Assembly (NCBI RefSeq): GCF_003480315.1 | Contig: NZ_QUIV01000006.1 | Span: 1 to 64,000, forward strand | Reading direction: 5' to 3' | Length of the DNA stretch: 64,000 bases | From: Clostridium sp. AM33-3 | GTDB taxonomy: Bacteria; Bacillota; Clostridia; Lachnospirales; Lachnospiraceae | Shown: piece after piece, positions 52,680 through 62,261 of the stretch | Position numbering within the stretch: the stretch's first letter is position 1 | How the letters are laid out: every line of letters begins with the position of its first letter | The notes under the pieces: model-generated | The model's input: only the letters and a program-made list of their open reading frames with translations | Databases searched by the model: none | Told to the model about the DNA's origin: nothing | Position numbers and translations under genes: made by a program

Positions 52680-52700
52680 TTGTGTGTTTTAGATTATAAT
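52672..52700 (+). promoter_or_regulatory. Promoter of the LysR gene at 52733
   Basis: TTGAAG (52672-52677) and consensus TATAAT (52695-52700) are 17 nt apart. An identical TTGAAG lies 13 nt upstream in the duplicated unit. Confidence 0.75.
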
Positions 52701-52732
52701 TTCCTATGGAAACATCGAAAGAAGGATAAACC

Positions 52733-53659
52733 ATGACAAGCAAAGAATTATTATATGTAAAAACGGTAGCAGACGAAAAAAATATATCCCGGGCAGCCAA
52801 AAAGCTCTTCATTGCCCAGCCATCCTTAAGCCAGTCGATCCAGAGGATTGAGGATTCCGTTGGCGTACCCTTGTTCAACCGGACAGCCGGAGGACTCACA
52901 CTGACCTTTGCCGGGGAACGCTATTACCACATGGCTGTCCAGGTGTTAAAGATCTATCAGGATTTTGAGCTGGAGGTCAGTGACATCAATAACCTGAAAA
53001 CCGGCAAGATCCATCTTGGCACCACCAACCATCTCAGTACCCTGACCCTTGCCAAAATTCTGCCGCGCTTCTGTGATGTATGTTCCAACATCGAGCTTAC
53101 CATCTCAGAGGAAAACTCTTCCAGACTGGAGCAGATGCTGATGTCAGGAGAACTGGACTTTGCCATCATGCATACCCCGGCCGATATCCGGACACAGCCT
53201 CAGTTCCGCTTTGATATCATGCGCCGCGATCCATTCGTGATCGCGCTCGCACCAGATCATCCGCTGATCAAGCAGTCGGAACGCAAGGACGGATATCCAT
53301 ACCCGGTCCTGGATGTAAAACTGCTGAAAAACGAAAGTTTCCTGATGCTGCACAAATCTCAGCGTATCCGTCAGATCACGGATGAAGTGCTTGGACGCGC
53401 CGGAATCCAGCGTCCGAAAATTTCACTCACACTGCGCAATTTTGAAACCGCCCAGCTTCTTGCTGCCCAGGGAATGGGGGTTACTTTCGTGCCTTTGGAA
53501 TACTCCCGGATTACTTCAGAGGAATACCATCCGGCACTGCTGTCCATTGATAACGTATACCAGGCTCACTGGGATATGTGCATTACATCTTTAAAAGACG
53601 GCTTTCTCTCAAAAGCAGATCAGCTCTTTATCCGGATTGCAAAGGAAGAACTGGCATGA
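52733..53659 (+). CDS. LysR-family regulator divergent from dat
   Basis: The 308-residue protein has the LysR winged helix (about 1-60; NISRAAKKLFIAQPSLSQSIQRI) and a full effector domain. It diverges from the dat-peptidase operon across 226 nt holding both promoters and a tandem duplication, the classical LysR arrangement, so it probably controls that operon. The effector may be a D-amino acid or its oxo acid (inference). Confidence 0.9.
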   Translation: MTSKELLYVKTVADEKNISRAAKKLFIAQPSLSQSIQRIEDSVGVPLFNRTAGGLTLTFAGERYYHMAVQVLKIYQDFELEVSDINNLKTGKIHLGTTNHLSTLTLAKILPRFCDVCSNIELTISEENSSRLEQMLMSGELDFAIMHTPADIRTQPQFRFDIMRRDPFVIALAPDHPLIKQSERKDGYPYPVLDVKLLKNESFLMLHKSQRIRQITDEVLGRAGIQRPKISLTLRNFETAQLLAAQGMGVTFVPLEYSRITSEEYHPALLSIDNVYQAHWDMCITSLKDGFLSKADQLFIRIAKEELA

Positions 53660-53759
53660 GTTTTGCAAAAGAGTAGACTGTTACATTTTCAAAATCAGCC
53701 TATTGTGATAAACTAGGGAAAGAACAGTCAACTATCCAGAACCCAGAGGAGGAAAGATT

Positions 53760-54971
53760 ATGGAAAAAATTAAAATGACTACACCACTTGTCGAGATGGA
53801 CGGCGACGAGATGGCTGCAATCCTGTGGAAAGAAACCAAGGAAAAACTGATTCTGCCTTTTGTGGATCTCATGGTCGAGTATTATAACTTAGGCATCCGC
53901 AACCGTGACTTCACTGATGACCAGGTTACAATAGACTCCGCCAATGCCGCCAACAAATACGGTGTTGCCGTCAAATGCGCCACCATCACGCCAAACCTGG
54001 AGCGCATGCAGGAATATCAGTTGAAAAAAATGTGGAAGAGCCCGAACGCTACCATCCGCTCCATCATGGACGGTACCGTGTTCCGTGCACCGATTCTGAT
54101 CAAAGGCATCGAACCCTATATCAAAACCTGGACGAAACCCATCACCCTGGCCCGCCATGCATATGGCGATCTCTACCGTGCTTCCGAAATGAAGATTGAC
54201 CAGCCGGGCAAATGTGAGCTGGTTTTCACTGCTGAAGACGGGACGGAAACAAGAGAGCTCATCCATAACTTTACCACGCCTGGTGTTGTCCAGGGCATCC
54301 ATAACCTGGATTCTTCCATCCAGAGCTTTGCCCGCTGCTGCATGTCCTATGCACTGGATGTAAAGCAGGATCTGATCTTTTCCGCAAAGGACACAATTTC
54401 AAAGGTCTATGACCGTAATTTCCGCGAGATTTTCAAAGATGTTTTCATGAATGAGTTTATGGAAAACTTTGAGAAGGCCGGTATTTCCTACCAGTACTGT
54501 CTGATCGACGATGCAGTGTCCCGTGCCGTAAAAAATCAGGGCGGCTATGTCTGGGCCTGCCAGAACTATGACGGCGATGTTATGAGTGATATGCTGGCTA
54601 CCGCATATGGTTCCGCAGCTATGATGACCTCCGTGCTGGTATCACCGAACGGCAATTATGAGTACGAGGCTGCTCACGGAACCGTGCGCCGTCACTACTA
54701 CCGCTATTTGGAGGGCGGTGTTGCATCTACCAACCCGCTTGCCATCATTATGGCCTGGGCCAGCGCTCTGGAAAAACGCGGCGAGCTGGATCAGAACAAA
54801 GAGCTGGAAACCTTTGGCCGCCAGTTAAAAGAAGCAGCAGTCAATACCGTAGAAAACGGCATTATGACTGCTGATCTGAAAAAAGTAACCACGATTAAAA
54901 ATCCGCATGTTGTTACCGGACTTGTATTCATTGCTACTGTCCAGGAACGGCTGATGAAGCTTCGCGGTTAA
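53760..54971 (+). CDS. icd: NADP-dependent isocitrate dehydrogenase (dimeric, eukaryote-type)
   Basis: The 403-residue enzyme oxidises isocitrate to 2-oxoglutarate and CO2. The start MEMDGDE-like segment (PLVEMDGDEMAAILW), ATITPNLERMQEYQLKKMWKSPNATIR, and AHGTVRRHYYRYLEGG match subfamily II NADP-IDH. GAGGAAAG precedes ATG. The last 38 nt overlap the end of a convergent LysR gene. Together with the aconitase at 59464 it gives the oxidative route to glutamate precursors. Confidence 0.95.
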   Translation: MEKIKMTTPLVEMDGDEMAAILWKETKEKLILPFVDLMVEYYNLGIRNRDFTDDQVTIDSANAANKYGVAVKCATITPNLERMQEYQLKKMWKSPNATIRSIMDGTVFRAPILIKGIEPYIKTWTKPITLARHAYGDLYRASEMKIDQPGKCELVFTAEDGTETRELIHNFTTPGVVQGIHNLDSSIQSFARCCMSYALDVKQDLIFSAKDTISKVYDRNFREIFKDVFMNEFMENFEKAGISYQYCLIDDAVSRAVKNQGGYVWACQNYDGDVMSDMLATAYGSAAMMTSVLVSPNGNYEYEAAHGTVRRHYYRYLEGGVASTNPLAIIMAWASALEKRGELDQNKELETFGRQLKEAAVNTVENGIMTADLKKVTTIKNPHVVTGLVFIATVQERLMKLRG

Positions 54972-55905
54972 ATTTCTGCTTCATCAGATCGATCAGGCAG
55001 CGCTCCGCGCGCCCCAGATACATCTCTTCTTTGTAGACTGCGTTGACACTCCAGGACTCCGGAGTCACAGAAAAATCATAGCAGTTGAAACGTTCCATTC
55101 CCCCCAGCGCATCAACCGCCCGCTGGGGGACAATGGCAACACCAAGACCTGCTGCAGCCAGCTGGACTGCGGAAATACAGCTTGAGAGCTCAATCATGAT
55201 TTTTGGCTCGATTCCATACTGGCGCAGCACCAGGTCTGTTTTTTTTCGAATCGAATGTCCCTTTTTCAGCATAATGAACGGAATATCTTTCATAGCATTC
55301 AGATTCAAACAGCGCTTTGTCGGTGACAGAGACATTCGGTCTGCAGCCTGCTCCGTCTCTAAAAACATATCATCCTGAATCATGCTTTTTTCTGCCACCA
55401 GCAACAAGCGTTCCCGGTAGATCGACTCTGCCTTCAATCCGACCGGAAGCTCACCCTGGCTCCTGGGAATCACATAAAAGCTGATATCATCCCGCAAAAG
55501 TGCCTTTAGCAGTTCATCTGATTTTGCTTCCATCACCTGCAGTTCAATCCCCGGATACTGTTTTTTAAATTCCGGGATCACAGCTGGGAGCATATATCCG
55601 GCACGTTCTGTCGGCATTCCGAATACAATGCGCCCCTTCTCTCCCAGTCCTGCATCAATCAGTTCTTTTCTTAAGTTATCACTCATCAACAGGATTTTTC
55701 TGGCTGTCTCCACATACTTTTCTCCCGCATAGGTAATCGTAAGCGGTGAGGTACCGCGATCAAACAGCTTTACCCCTACGTCCTGCTCCACCTTGGATAC
55801 AATATGGCTCAGGGATGGCTGGGAGATATAAAGCTTGCGCGCAGCTGCGGTGATGCTGCGGCAATCCGCAACGGTTGTAATATAAAGCATTTCGCGAAAA
55901 TCCAT
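54934..55905 (-). CDS. LysR-family regulator of the tricarboxylate operon
   Basis: ATG at 55905 follows GGGAGGAAATGC; 323 residues. The winged helix (CRSITAAARKLYISQPSLSHIVSKV) and effector domain are complete. It lies on the same strand as, and 124 nt after, the second hydratase gene, so it is the probable local regulator of rraA-acn-prpF-hydratase and the transporter. Its 3' end overlaps the convergent icd gene by 38 nt. Confidence 0.88.
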   Translation of the reverse strand: MDFREMLYITTVADCRSITAAARKLYISQPSLSHIVSKVEQDVGVKLFDRGTSPLTITYAGEKYVETARKILLMSDNLRKELIDAGLGEKGRIVFGMPTERAGYMLPAVIPEFKKQYPGIELQVMEAKSDELLKALLRDDISFYVIPRSQGELPVGLKAESIYRERLLLVAEKSMIQDDMFLETEQAADRMSLSPTKRCLNLNAMKDIPFIMLKKGHSIRKKTDLVLRQYGIEPKIMIELSSCISAVQLAAAGLGVAIVPQRAVDALGGMERFNCYDFSVTPESWSVNAVYKEEMYLGRAERCLIDLMKQKFNREASSAVPGQ

Positions 55906-55972
55906 GCATTTCCTCCCGATGTCAAAATTTCTCCTCTTATTATATCCACTTTTCTTTCCTTCCGCAAGCGCC

Positions 55973-56010
55973 GAAACAGGACGGTTCCCGCAAGGTGACC
56001 GCCCTGTTTC
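55973..56010. repeat. Imperfect hairpin between the hydratase and LysR genes
   Basis: GAAACAGG (55973-55980) and CCTGTTTC (56003-56010) pair, with further pairs inside. Neither strand has a T-run, so it is at best an mRNA end or stability element. Confidence 0.45.
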
Positions 56011-56029
56011 TATGCTGCATTGCAAGCAT

Positions 56030-58291
56030 TTACCCTCTATAATAATTGATCAGACATCCCGATAATAAAATCTTCCGCTCATCCTCTGTCAGCGCATCCA
56101 GTGTGCACGTGATCTCAGACTGTACTGTTGCGGATGCCGGATCCAATACCTGGACCATAATCGGATTTTTACACTCAGACACCACATTCCGCACATCCCG
56201 GATCAGCAGATAACTTCCCACAGGAATCTTCAGCGTCTCCTCGGTACGAAGCGGCAAAAGACCCCAGTTGATCAGATTGGAACGGTAGCGCTTGGTTGCA
56301 TACTCATTGGCCAGATTTGCAAATCCACCCAGCACCTTCTGGCAGCTGGCGGCCTGCTCTCTTGAGGAACCATCGCCGATCTTATCGCTGACCATCAGGC
56401 TGCCAAGAGTAATATCAGAAACGCTGCATCCCAGTTCTGCAGTAAGCTTCGCCAGCAGATTGCTGCACTCTGCATCTCCTGTCTGAATGCTGCCGTCAGC
56501 CTGTTCTCTCCGGCATTTTTCCAGCGCTCTTACAGCCTTTGCCCGACCCACATACTCCGGATCACGGCTGATCATGGTGTACTCCGAAATTTTCTCCGGA
56601 TTGGAACGGAAGGAGGAGGCCTCGCCGGACGGTATCAGCTCATCAGTCGTTACTGAACCGTGATAGGAACCGGCGGTCTTTAACAGCAGATGCTTTGTTA
56701 AAGGCTGCATTTCCGGCCAGTCCGCAATATTCGGCCCCATGGTCAGTTCTACGCTGTCGTCGCCCTTATTATAGTTGTCAAATACCTGATTTTCATAGAT
56801 CTTCGGATCAAAATGATGCTTTAAGGTCCGGTACTCTACGTTCAGTTCGGTAGCTGCTGTCAGTTTTCCGCCATTTCGCACAGTAGCCGCGATGGAGCGG
56901 GCATCCATCAGGCAGGCACAGGCCATCTGACCCTGTCCCGGTTTAGAGCCTTCACGGTTCGGATAGTTTCGTGTCATATGGCGGATGCTGACCTGATTAT
57001 TGGCCGGAACATCGGTCACGCCGAAGCACGGACCGCAGATACACGGACGAAGCGTTGCGCCGCTCACCGCCAGTTCTCCGGCAACCCCCTGCTCCATCAG
57101 ATCTGCCATGATCGGAAGACTGGCCGGATTGATACCCAGATTCAGTCCGTTTCCCGGAATTCCATAGCCCTTTAAGATATCCGCCATGGCAACGATATTC
57201 TCAAACAGACCGCCGCTGCAGCCGCTGACTAGGGCCTGATCCACATAGAATGCTCCATCTCTCATATGAGACTGGATGGAGAAGGGCTCACCATGCTTTC
57301 CTTTGATCTTATTTCCTGCTTCTTCTATCTCTTTGATGACTTCCGGCATCCGCTCCTTAAACTCGCGGATCGGCATGGCATTGCTTGGATGGAACGGCAG
57401 CGCGATCATACACTCCACACTCGAAAGATCAATCTCGATGAGCCCGTCATAGTACGCTCCGGTCTCCGGTGCCATCTCTCGGTAAGCATCGCCCCGGCCG
57501 TGCTCTGCCAGAAACTCTTCCGTCTTTCCATCGGTACACCACACGCTGGAAAGCGCAGCGCTTTCCGTAGTCATGACATCAATGCCCATGCGGTATTCCA
57601 TGCTTAAGTTGGAAACGCCGTCCCCCACAAACTCCAGCACCTTGTTCTTGTTGAAGTTGTTCTGGAAGGTTGCCGCGATCAGGGCTAAAGCCACATCCTG
57701 CGGGCCAACTCCGGGTCTTGGAGAACCGGTCAGTTTTACCGCCAGCACCGGCGGGTACGCAATATCATAGGTGCGGCCAAGCAGCTGCTTGGCCACCTCG
57801 CCGCCTCCCTCGCCGATGCCCATCGTACCCAGGGCACCATAGCGGGAATGACTGTCGGAGCCAAGAATCATCTTTCCGCCTTCGGCCATCATCTCACGCA
57901 TATACTGGTGAAGAACTGCCCGGTATGGCGGAACGAAAATACCGCCGTACTTTTTCGCATTTCCAAGGCCAAAGACGTGGTCATCCTCATTGATGGTGCC
58001 GCCCACCGCGCAGAGGGTGTGGTGGCAGTTGGAAAGCACGTAGGGAACCGGGAACTTTTTGATTCCGCTGGCCCGGGCCGTCTGCAGAATGTTGACATAG
58101 TTATTATCCGGAGACACCAGCGCGTCAAATTTCAGCTGGAGCTGCTCCATATTGTTACTGTGGTTATGGGCCTTTAAAATCCCATAGGCCATGGTTTTTT
58201 CTTTTCCTTCCGCCTTCTGAAGCGCGTCTTCTGCTGCAGCAAAGGTGCCGTCAGCCGCAAGCACAACACCATGCTCGGTCAGTTTAACCAT
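56030..58291 (-). CDS. Aconitase-superfamily hydratase (YbhJ-like), substrate unknown
   Basis: ATG at 58291 follows GAGGATGAGATA; 753 residues. The [4Fe-4S] ligands appear as SGCSGG and CICGPC, and the swivel domain holds KIGDGSSREQAA and YRSNLINWGLLPL. GSDSHSRYGALGTMGIGEGG is the family's substrate loop, changed from the aconitase GTDSHT. It resembles the poorly known YbhJ hydratase branch. It lies 31 nt after prpF and in the same operon as a true aconitase, so it should act on a related but different acid, such as 4-oxalomesaconate, a citramalate-type or methyl-branched acid. Confidence 0.85.
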   Translation of the reverse strand: MVKLTEHGVVLAADGTFAAAEDALQKAEGKEKTMAYGILKAHNHSNNMEQLQLKFDALVSPDNNYVNILQTARASGIKKFPVPYVLSNCHHTLCAVGGTINEDDHVFGLGNAKKYGGIFVPPYRAVLHQYMREMMAEGGKMILGSDSHSRYGALGTMGIGEGGGEVAKQLLGRTYDIAYPPVLAVKLTGSPRPGVGPQDVALALIAATFQNNFNKNKVLEFVGDGVSNLSMEYRMGIDVMTTESAALSSVWCTDGKTEEFLAEHGRGDAYREMAPETGAYYDGLIEIDLSSVECMIALPFHPSNAMPIREFKERMPEVIKEIEEAGNKIKGKHGEPFSIQSHMRDGAFYVDQALVSGCSGGLFENIVAMADILKGYGIPGNGLNLGINPASLPIMADLMEQGVAGELAVSGATLRPCICGPCFGVTDVPANNQVSIRHMTRNYPNREGSKPGQGQMACACLMDARSIAATVRNGGKLTAATELNVEYRTLKHHFDPKIYENQVFDNYNKGDDSVELTMGPNIADWPEMQPLTKHLLLKTAGSYHGSVTTDELIPSGEASSFRSNPEKISEYTMISRDPEYVGRAKAVRALEKCRREQADGSIQTGDAECSNLLAKLTAELGCSVSDITLGSLMVSDKIGDGSSREQAASCQKVLGGFANLANEYATKRYRSNLINWGLLPLRTEETLKIPVGSYLLIRDVRNVVSECKNPIMVQVLDPASATVQSEITCTLDALTEDERKILLSGCLINYYRG

Positions 58292-58322
58292 TATCTCATC
58301 CTCCTGCTCTTGTTGCCGTATC

Positions 58323-59462
58323 TTACTTCCGGATATACAGGGTTCCATCCATGATCCGGCGCGCGGTTCTCTGAACGCCTACGCTCGGAAGCTTCAGTTC
58401 CCCATTCTCCTCCTGCAACTCCGGAACCATGGTCATAATGCCACTCGGATGACCAATCCGGACATTGCCAGTTTTTCCTGCTTTCCGAAGAACCTTTTCT
58501 ACCACAGAGCCCTCCATGGCTGCAGCCACGCTGATGGCACTGGCAGAAGTCAGCGGGCATGCCTTATGACACTTGAATACAGAAATAACACGGGCACATA
58601 CATCCATATCTTCTGCGTTTACCTGCTGTCCCGCAATATCCGTATAAGACTTCGGCACAGTTACAAAACCAACCTTCGGCACCGCCGGACTGTTTTCTGT
58701 GGCATCTTTTAAGTCCTTCGCAAAGCCCATCCTACAGCAGGCAACACCGCGAATCTTCTCCAGAAGGTCAGAAACCTCTTTATTGCTGTTCACTTCCTCA
58801 GGAAGCTCTGTACCAGTCATGCCGATATCCTCAGCCTTAACCAGAACCATCGGATTGGATACATCCAGGATGGTTGCCTCAATCGGTCCAAAATCCGGAA
58901 TTTCCAGAGTTTCCACACAGGTTCCGATCGGAAGAAGTTTTCCGGTTTTCGCACCCGCCGGATTTAAAAATTTGACATTCAGTTCTGCAGCAGTTCCATC
59001 CACACCGGCAATGGCACAGTCACCCTCCTGAGCAAAGGTCTTTGTCTCCGGATCAATCGGAACCGTCACATCAATAAACTTGTCAGTGTTGCGATTTAAC
59101 ATATGAACCGTAGTCACCGGCTCGGTAATTGTAACCATGCCTTCCTCTATCGCATACGGGCCAACAGCGGCTGTCATATTACCGCAGTTGGATTTATAAT
59201 CCACCTGACTCTTGCCGACAATTACCTGACCTACCAGATATTCTACATCAATTCCTGGCTCTTCGCTCTTCCATACAATAACGATTTTATTGTTGGAGGA
59301 AACGGTTCCGCCCATGCCGTCAATCTGCTTCGGATCCGGATTGCCCATAGCCTGAAGGAAAACGCTGTCCCACTCCTCCCGGTTTTCCGGAAGATCTTCC
59401 TTATGAAACATGCAGCCTTTGCTGGTACCGCCGCGCATAAATACGGTCTTAAATGTTCTCAT
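58323..59462 (-). CDS. PrpF-family isomerase (aconitate/methylaconitate/oxalomesaconate type)
   Basis: The 379-residue enzyme belongs to the cofactor-free PrpF family, with two diaminopimelate-epimerase-like halves. Conserved features are FMRGGTSKGCMFH (about 8-20, substrate phosphate/carboxylate binding and Lys15), QVDYKSNCGNMTAAVGP with the active Cys, and IGHPSGIM near the C-terminus. Members move a double bond or flip cis/trans in aconitate, 2-methylaconitate, methylitaconate or 4-oxalomesaconate. It begins 2 nt after the aconitase stop codon. Which acid it uses here is not decided by sequence. Confidence 0.9.
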   Translation of the reverse strand: MRTFKTVFMRGGTSKGCMFHKEDLPENREEWDSVFLQAMGNPDPKQIDGMGGTVSSNNKIVIVWKSEEPGIDVEYLVGQVIVGKSQVDYKSNCGNMTAAVGPYAIEEGMVTITEPVTTVHMLNRNTDKFIDVTVPIDPETKTFAQEGDCAIAGVDGTAAELNVKFLNPAGAKTGKLLPIGTCVETLEIPDFGPIEATILDVSNPMVLVKAEDIGMTGTELPEEVNSNKEVSDLLEKIRGVACCRMGFAKDLKDATENSPAVPKVGFVTVPKSYTDIAGQQVNAEDMDVCARVISVFKCHKACPLTSASAISVAAAMEGSVVEKVLRKAGKTGNVRIGHPSGIMTMVPELQEENGELKLPSVGVQRTARRIMDGTLYIRK

Positions 59463-59463
59463 C

Positions 59464-61428
59464 TTATTTTTCCTCCATTTTCTTAAGCTGCTTCTGTAAG
59501 TGACGTAACTGGCCGCCGGAAAGAATCACATCCAGCTCATTGTCAGAAAGCTCCAGTTTTGCCTGAAAGGAAATACCTTTTGTCAGGTCTTTAATCTCAA
59601 CTTCTCTGATCTTCATCTGGTCCAGAAGGCCCTCTACTTCCAGTTCATCCAGCATATCCAGTTTGTCGTAATCTGCCGGGTCTGCAAATACCATCGGAAT
59701 GATGCCATGGTTGATCAGATTGCCCTTATGAATGCGGGCAATGCTCTTTGCGATAACCATTTTCACACCCAGGTACATCGGATTGATGGCTGCGTGCTCA
59801 CGGGAAGACCCCTGCCCATAGTTCTCGCCTCCAATGATAATGCTCTTGCCCATTGCCTTTGCCCGGGCAGCAAACTCTGGATCATAGCGGTGGTAGCAGT
59901 ACTGGCTCATAAGCGGAATATTGGAACGCATGCTGGAGAACTCGGCACTTGCCGGGGTAATGTCATCGGTCGTGATGTTATCCACAGTCTTTAAACTGAT
60001 CTGTGCCTGTAAATGCTGCTCCGGCGCATCTGGAACAGGAAGCGGCTGGATATTCGGTCCGCGCACGATTTCAACTTTCTTTGCTTCCTCTTTCGGAAGC
60101 GGCTCGATGATCATGGAATCATCCACCGGGAACTCGTCCGGTTCTTTTACTTCTGTCAGAATGGAAAGATCACTGCCGAGAATCTCCTCCGCGCTTGCGA
60201 AGGTTCCGACAATGGCAGTTGCCGCAGCACTCTCCGGGCTTACCAGATAGATTTCCGCGGTTGGGTTTCCAGCACGGCCCTTGAAGTTACGGTTTGAAGT
60301 ACGGACAGCCACACCCTTGGTAGCCGGAGACTGACCGATGGCGCAGCACGGTCCGCAGGCAAGCTCCAGAATTCTCACACCGGCATCCAGAAGCATCTCA
60401 ATATAGCCGTCACGCATCAGGAGCTTATAAATCTGCTTGGAAGAAATGGCGCAGGTACAGCTCACATCCTCATTTACATGTCTTCCCTTGAATACCAGGG
60501 CTGCCTTCGCGATATCGGAATAACTGGAGTTGGTGCAGCTTCCGATGAAGACCTGCTGTACTTTCTTTTTCTCTACATCCTTTAACGGAATGACATTGTC
60601 CGGCTGGTGCGGGCAGGCACATAATGGAACCAGTTCGCTTAAGTTCAGTTCCATCTCACCGTCATACTCCGCGTCTGCATCCGGAAGAATCTCGGTAAAG
60701 TCTTCTTCTCTCTTCTCGGCTTTTAGGAATTTTCTTACCTGCTCATCGGCCGGGAAAATGGAAGTGGTCGCGCCCATCTCCGCGCCCATGTTGGTGATGC
60801 TGGCACGCTCAGATACGCTTAAGGTAGCAGCGCCCGGTCCCACATACTCAAATACCTTGCCAAGACCGCCCTTGATGCCGACACGGCGAAGCATTTCCAG
60901 AATGACTTCCTTCGCATTGCAGCCGGGCTGTAAATGTCCGGTTAAATTCACTTTGATGATCTGCGGCATCTTCAGGCGCATCGGAACACCAGTCATCGCG
61001 GTTGCGACATCCATGCCGCCTACACCGATACAAAGCATACCGATAGAACCACCATGGGGGGTATGGCTGTCACCGCCCATTAAGAGCTTGCCAGGAGCGC
61101 CGAATCTGGCAACCTGAACTGCATGGCAGATACCGTTTCCCGGTCTGGAAACGTGCACGCCATAACGTTTCGCAACGGACTGTAAGTAAATGTGGTCGTC
61201 CGGAGTCTTGTTATCCAGATATAACAGGTTGTGGTCCAGATAGCTGACGCTGCACTCCGTACGGATCCGGTCCAGGCCAACCTGCTCAAAGGCCAGATAG
61301 GTCATAACTGCGTTAATATCGTGAGTCAGGGTCTGGTCTACCTTTAAGAGAATCTCCTCGCCCGGAACCATCTCAGACGGTGCTGCCAGATGTGTAGATA
61401 AAATTTTCTTTATAATGTTCATGCCCAT
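59464..61428 (-). CDS. acn: Aconitate hydratase
   Basis: The 654-residue single-chain enzyme interconverts citrate, cis-aconitate and isocitrate. Cluster ligands are IGSCTNSS and ACGPCC; GGDSHTPHGGSIGMLCIGVGGMD is the substrate loop; the swivel domain shows GGENYGQGSSREHAA and KGNLINHGIIPM. The length fits the shorter, LeuC-plus-LeuD-like type of aconitase, so homoaconitase-like or isopropylmalate-like activity is not ruled out. AAGGAG precedes ATG. It is second in the operon, 23 nt after rraA. Confidence 0.88.
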   Translation of the reverse strand: MGMNIIKKILSTHLAAPSEMVPGEEILLKVDQTLTHDINAVMTYLAFEQVGLDRIRTECSVSYLDHNLLYLDNKTPDDHIYLQSVAKRYGVHVSRPGNGICHAVQVARFGAPGKLLMGGDSHTPHGGSIGMLCIGVGGMDVATAMTGVPMRLKMPQIIKVNLTGHLQPGCNAKEVILEMLRRVGIKGGLGKVFEYVGPGAATLSVSERASITNMGAEMGATTSIFPADEQVRKFLKAEKREEDFTEILPDADAEYDGEMELNLSELVPLCACPHQPDNVIPLKDVEKKKVQQVFIGSCTNSSYSDIAKAALVFKGRHVNEDVSCTCAISSKQIYKLLMRDGYIEMLLDAGVRILELACGPCCAIGQSPATKGVAVRTSNRNFKGRAGNPTAEIYLVSPESAAATAIVGTFASAEEILGSDLSILTEVKEPDEFPVDDSMIIEPLPKEEAKKVEIVRGPNIQPLPVPDAPEQHLQAQISLKTVDNITTDDITPASAEFSSMRSNIPLMSQYCYHRYDPEFAARAKAMGKSIIIGGENYGQGSSREHAAINPMYLGVKMVIAKSIARIHKGNLINHGIIPMVFADPADYDKLDMLDELEVEGLLDQMKIREVEIKDLTKGISFQAKLELSDNELDVILSGGQLRHLQKQLKKMEEK

Positions 61429-61451
61429 GTGAATATTCTCCTTCTTTTTTC

Positions 61452-62096
61452 TTACTTTTTCAACAGTTTCGTATAAACCTGGCCAGTGCGTTTCATCTCG
61501 GCCAGTGTATATTTCTGTTTTTCAATCTTTTTCAGTGCTCGTTCCATAACTCCTTCTGCTTCCTCCTGGGTAAGCACACAGACACCATTGACGTCCCCGA
61601 TCACAATATCTCCCGGTCTTACGCAGACCCCTCCGCAGCTGACCGGAACATTGATGGCTCCTGCCCCGCTCTTGGCTGCAGTGCCGCAGGTAAGGCCTTT
61701 GGCATAGATAGGAAAGCCTGACTCCTCACAGCCCTCCAGATCCCGGAACGCACCATCAATCACTACGCCATCTGCCTTCATAAGACCCGCGCAGATACTC
61801 CGGTGATCGCCCCAGTAAGAACAGTCGCAGTTGCCCTTTCCGGCAACCACCAGCACGTCTCCCTCCTGCAGTTCCAGAATCGCGTCCGCAACGATATCAC
61901 CTTCGCCGCTGGGCACATCCACCGTAACCGCCGGACCGACAATCTTTGTTCTGCCAATCCAGGGCTTGATCCGGTAGTCCATGGAGTGGTAAAGGCCTGC
62001 CCCGTCGCAGAGTTCCGGGGTGGTAAAGGCCCGCAGGCGCTCCATGAGTTCCTTCGGCGGGCTGGTGAATCGTTCTTTTTTTGTCAATGCATCCAT
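61452..62096 (-). CDS. RraA-family aldolase/decarboxylase-like protein
   Basis: The 214-residue protein has the RraA fold. Enzymes of the group split 4-hydroxy-4-methyl-2-oxoglutarate or 4-carboxy-4-hydroxy-2-oxoadipate to pyruvate plus pyruvate/oxaloacetate and can decarboxylate oxaloacetate. Visible are GPAVTVDVPSGE, GDVLVVAGKGNCDCSYWGD, DGAFRDLEG (Arg-Asp metal/substrate site) and PGDIVIGDVNGVCVL. It heads the operon with two hydratases and a PrpF isomerase, so an aldolase or decarboxylase role is much more likely than RNase E inhibition. Its promoter is at 62126-62154. Confidence 0.85.
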   Translation of the reverse strand: MDALTKKERFTSPPKELMERLRAFTTPELCDGAGLYHSMDYRIKPWIGRTKIVGPAVTVDVPSGEGDIVADAILELQEGDVLVVAGKGNCDCSYWGDHRSICAGLMKADGVVIDGAFRDLEGCEESGFPIYAKGLTCGTAAKSGAGAINVPVSCGGVCVRPGDIVIGDVNGVCVLTQEEAEGVMERALKKIEKQKYTLAEMKRTGQVYTKLLKK

Positions 62097-62125
62097 GTGT
62101 ATTCCCCTCTCGTTGTTATGCTTTG

Positions 62126-62154
62126 ATTATAGCGCAGGGGCTATTATAAGTAAA
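62126..62154 (-). promoter_or_regulatory. Promoter of the rraA-acn-prpF-hydratase operon
   Basis: On the minus strand TTTACT (62149-62154) and consensus TATAAT (62126-62131) are 17 nt apart, 29 nt before the start codon. Confidence 0.78.
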
Positions 62155-62158
62155 ATGC

Positions 62159-62198
62159 ATGATTTTATATAAATATCATATATTTTTTTGCATGATAT
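62159..62198. promoter_or_regulatory. LysR-type operator dyads upstream of rraA
   Basis: ATGAT-N11-ATCAT (62159-62179) is a T-N11-A dyad just upstream of the -35 box, and ATATCAT-N12-ATGATAT (62173-62198) overlaps it. TTTTTGCATG (62185-62194) recurs upstream of the transporter at 63657-63666. Confidence 0.6.
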
Positions 62199-62201
62199 AA
62201 G

Positions 62202-62241
62202 CAAAAAAAGAAGCAACCGGCTTTTACCGATTGCTTCTTCT
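62202..62241 (-). terminator. Terminator after the 2-hydroxycarboxylate transporter gene
   Basis: GAAGCAATCGG and CCGGTTGCTTC pair (one G-U) around a 6-nt loop; seven T follow on the minus strand. It separates the transporter from the rraA operon. Confidence 0.85.
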
Positions 62242-62261
62242 TTCAGGAAACATTTATGGGA

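Noticed and set aside
55973..56010. Terminator of the tricarboxylate operon.
   Set aside because: The imperfect stem has no T-run on either strand; LysR may be co-transcribed.
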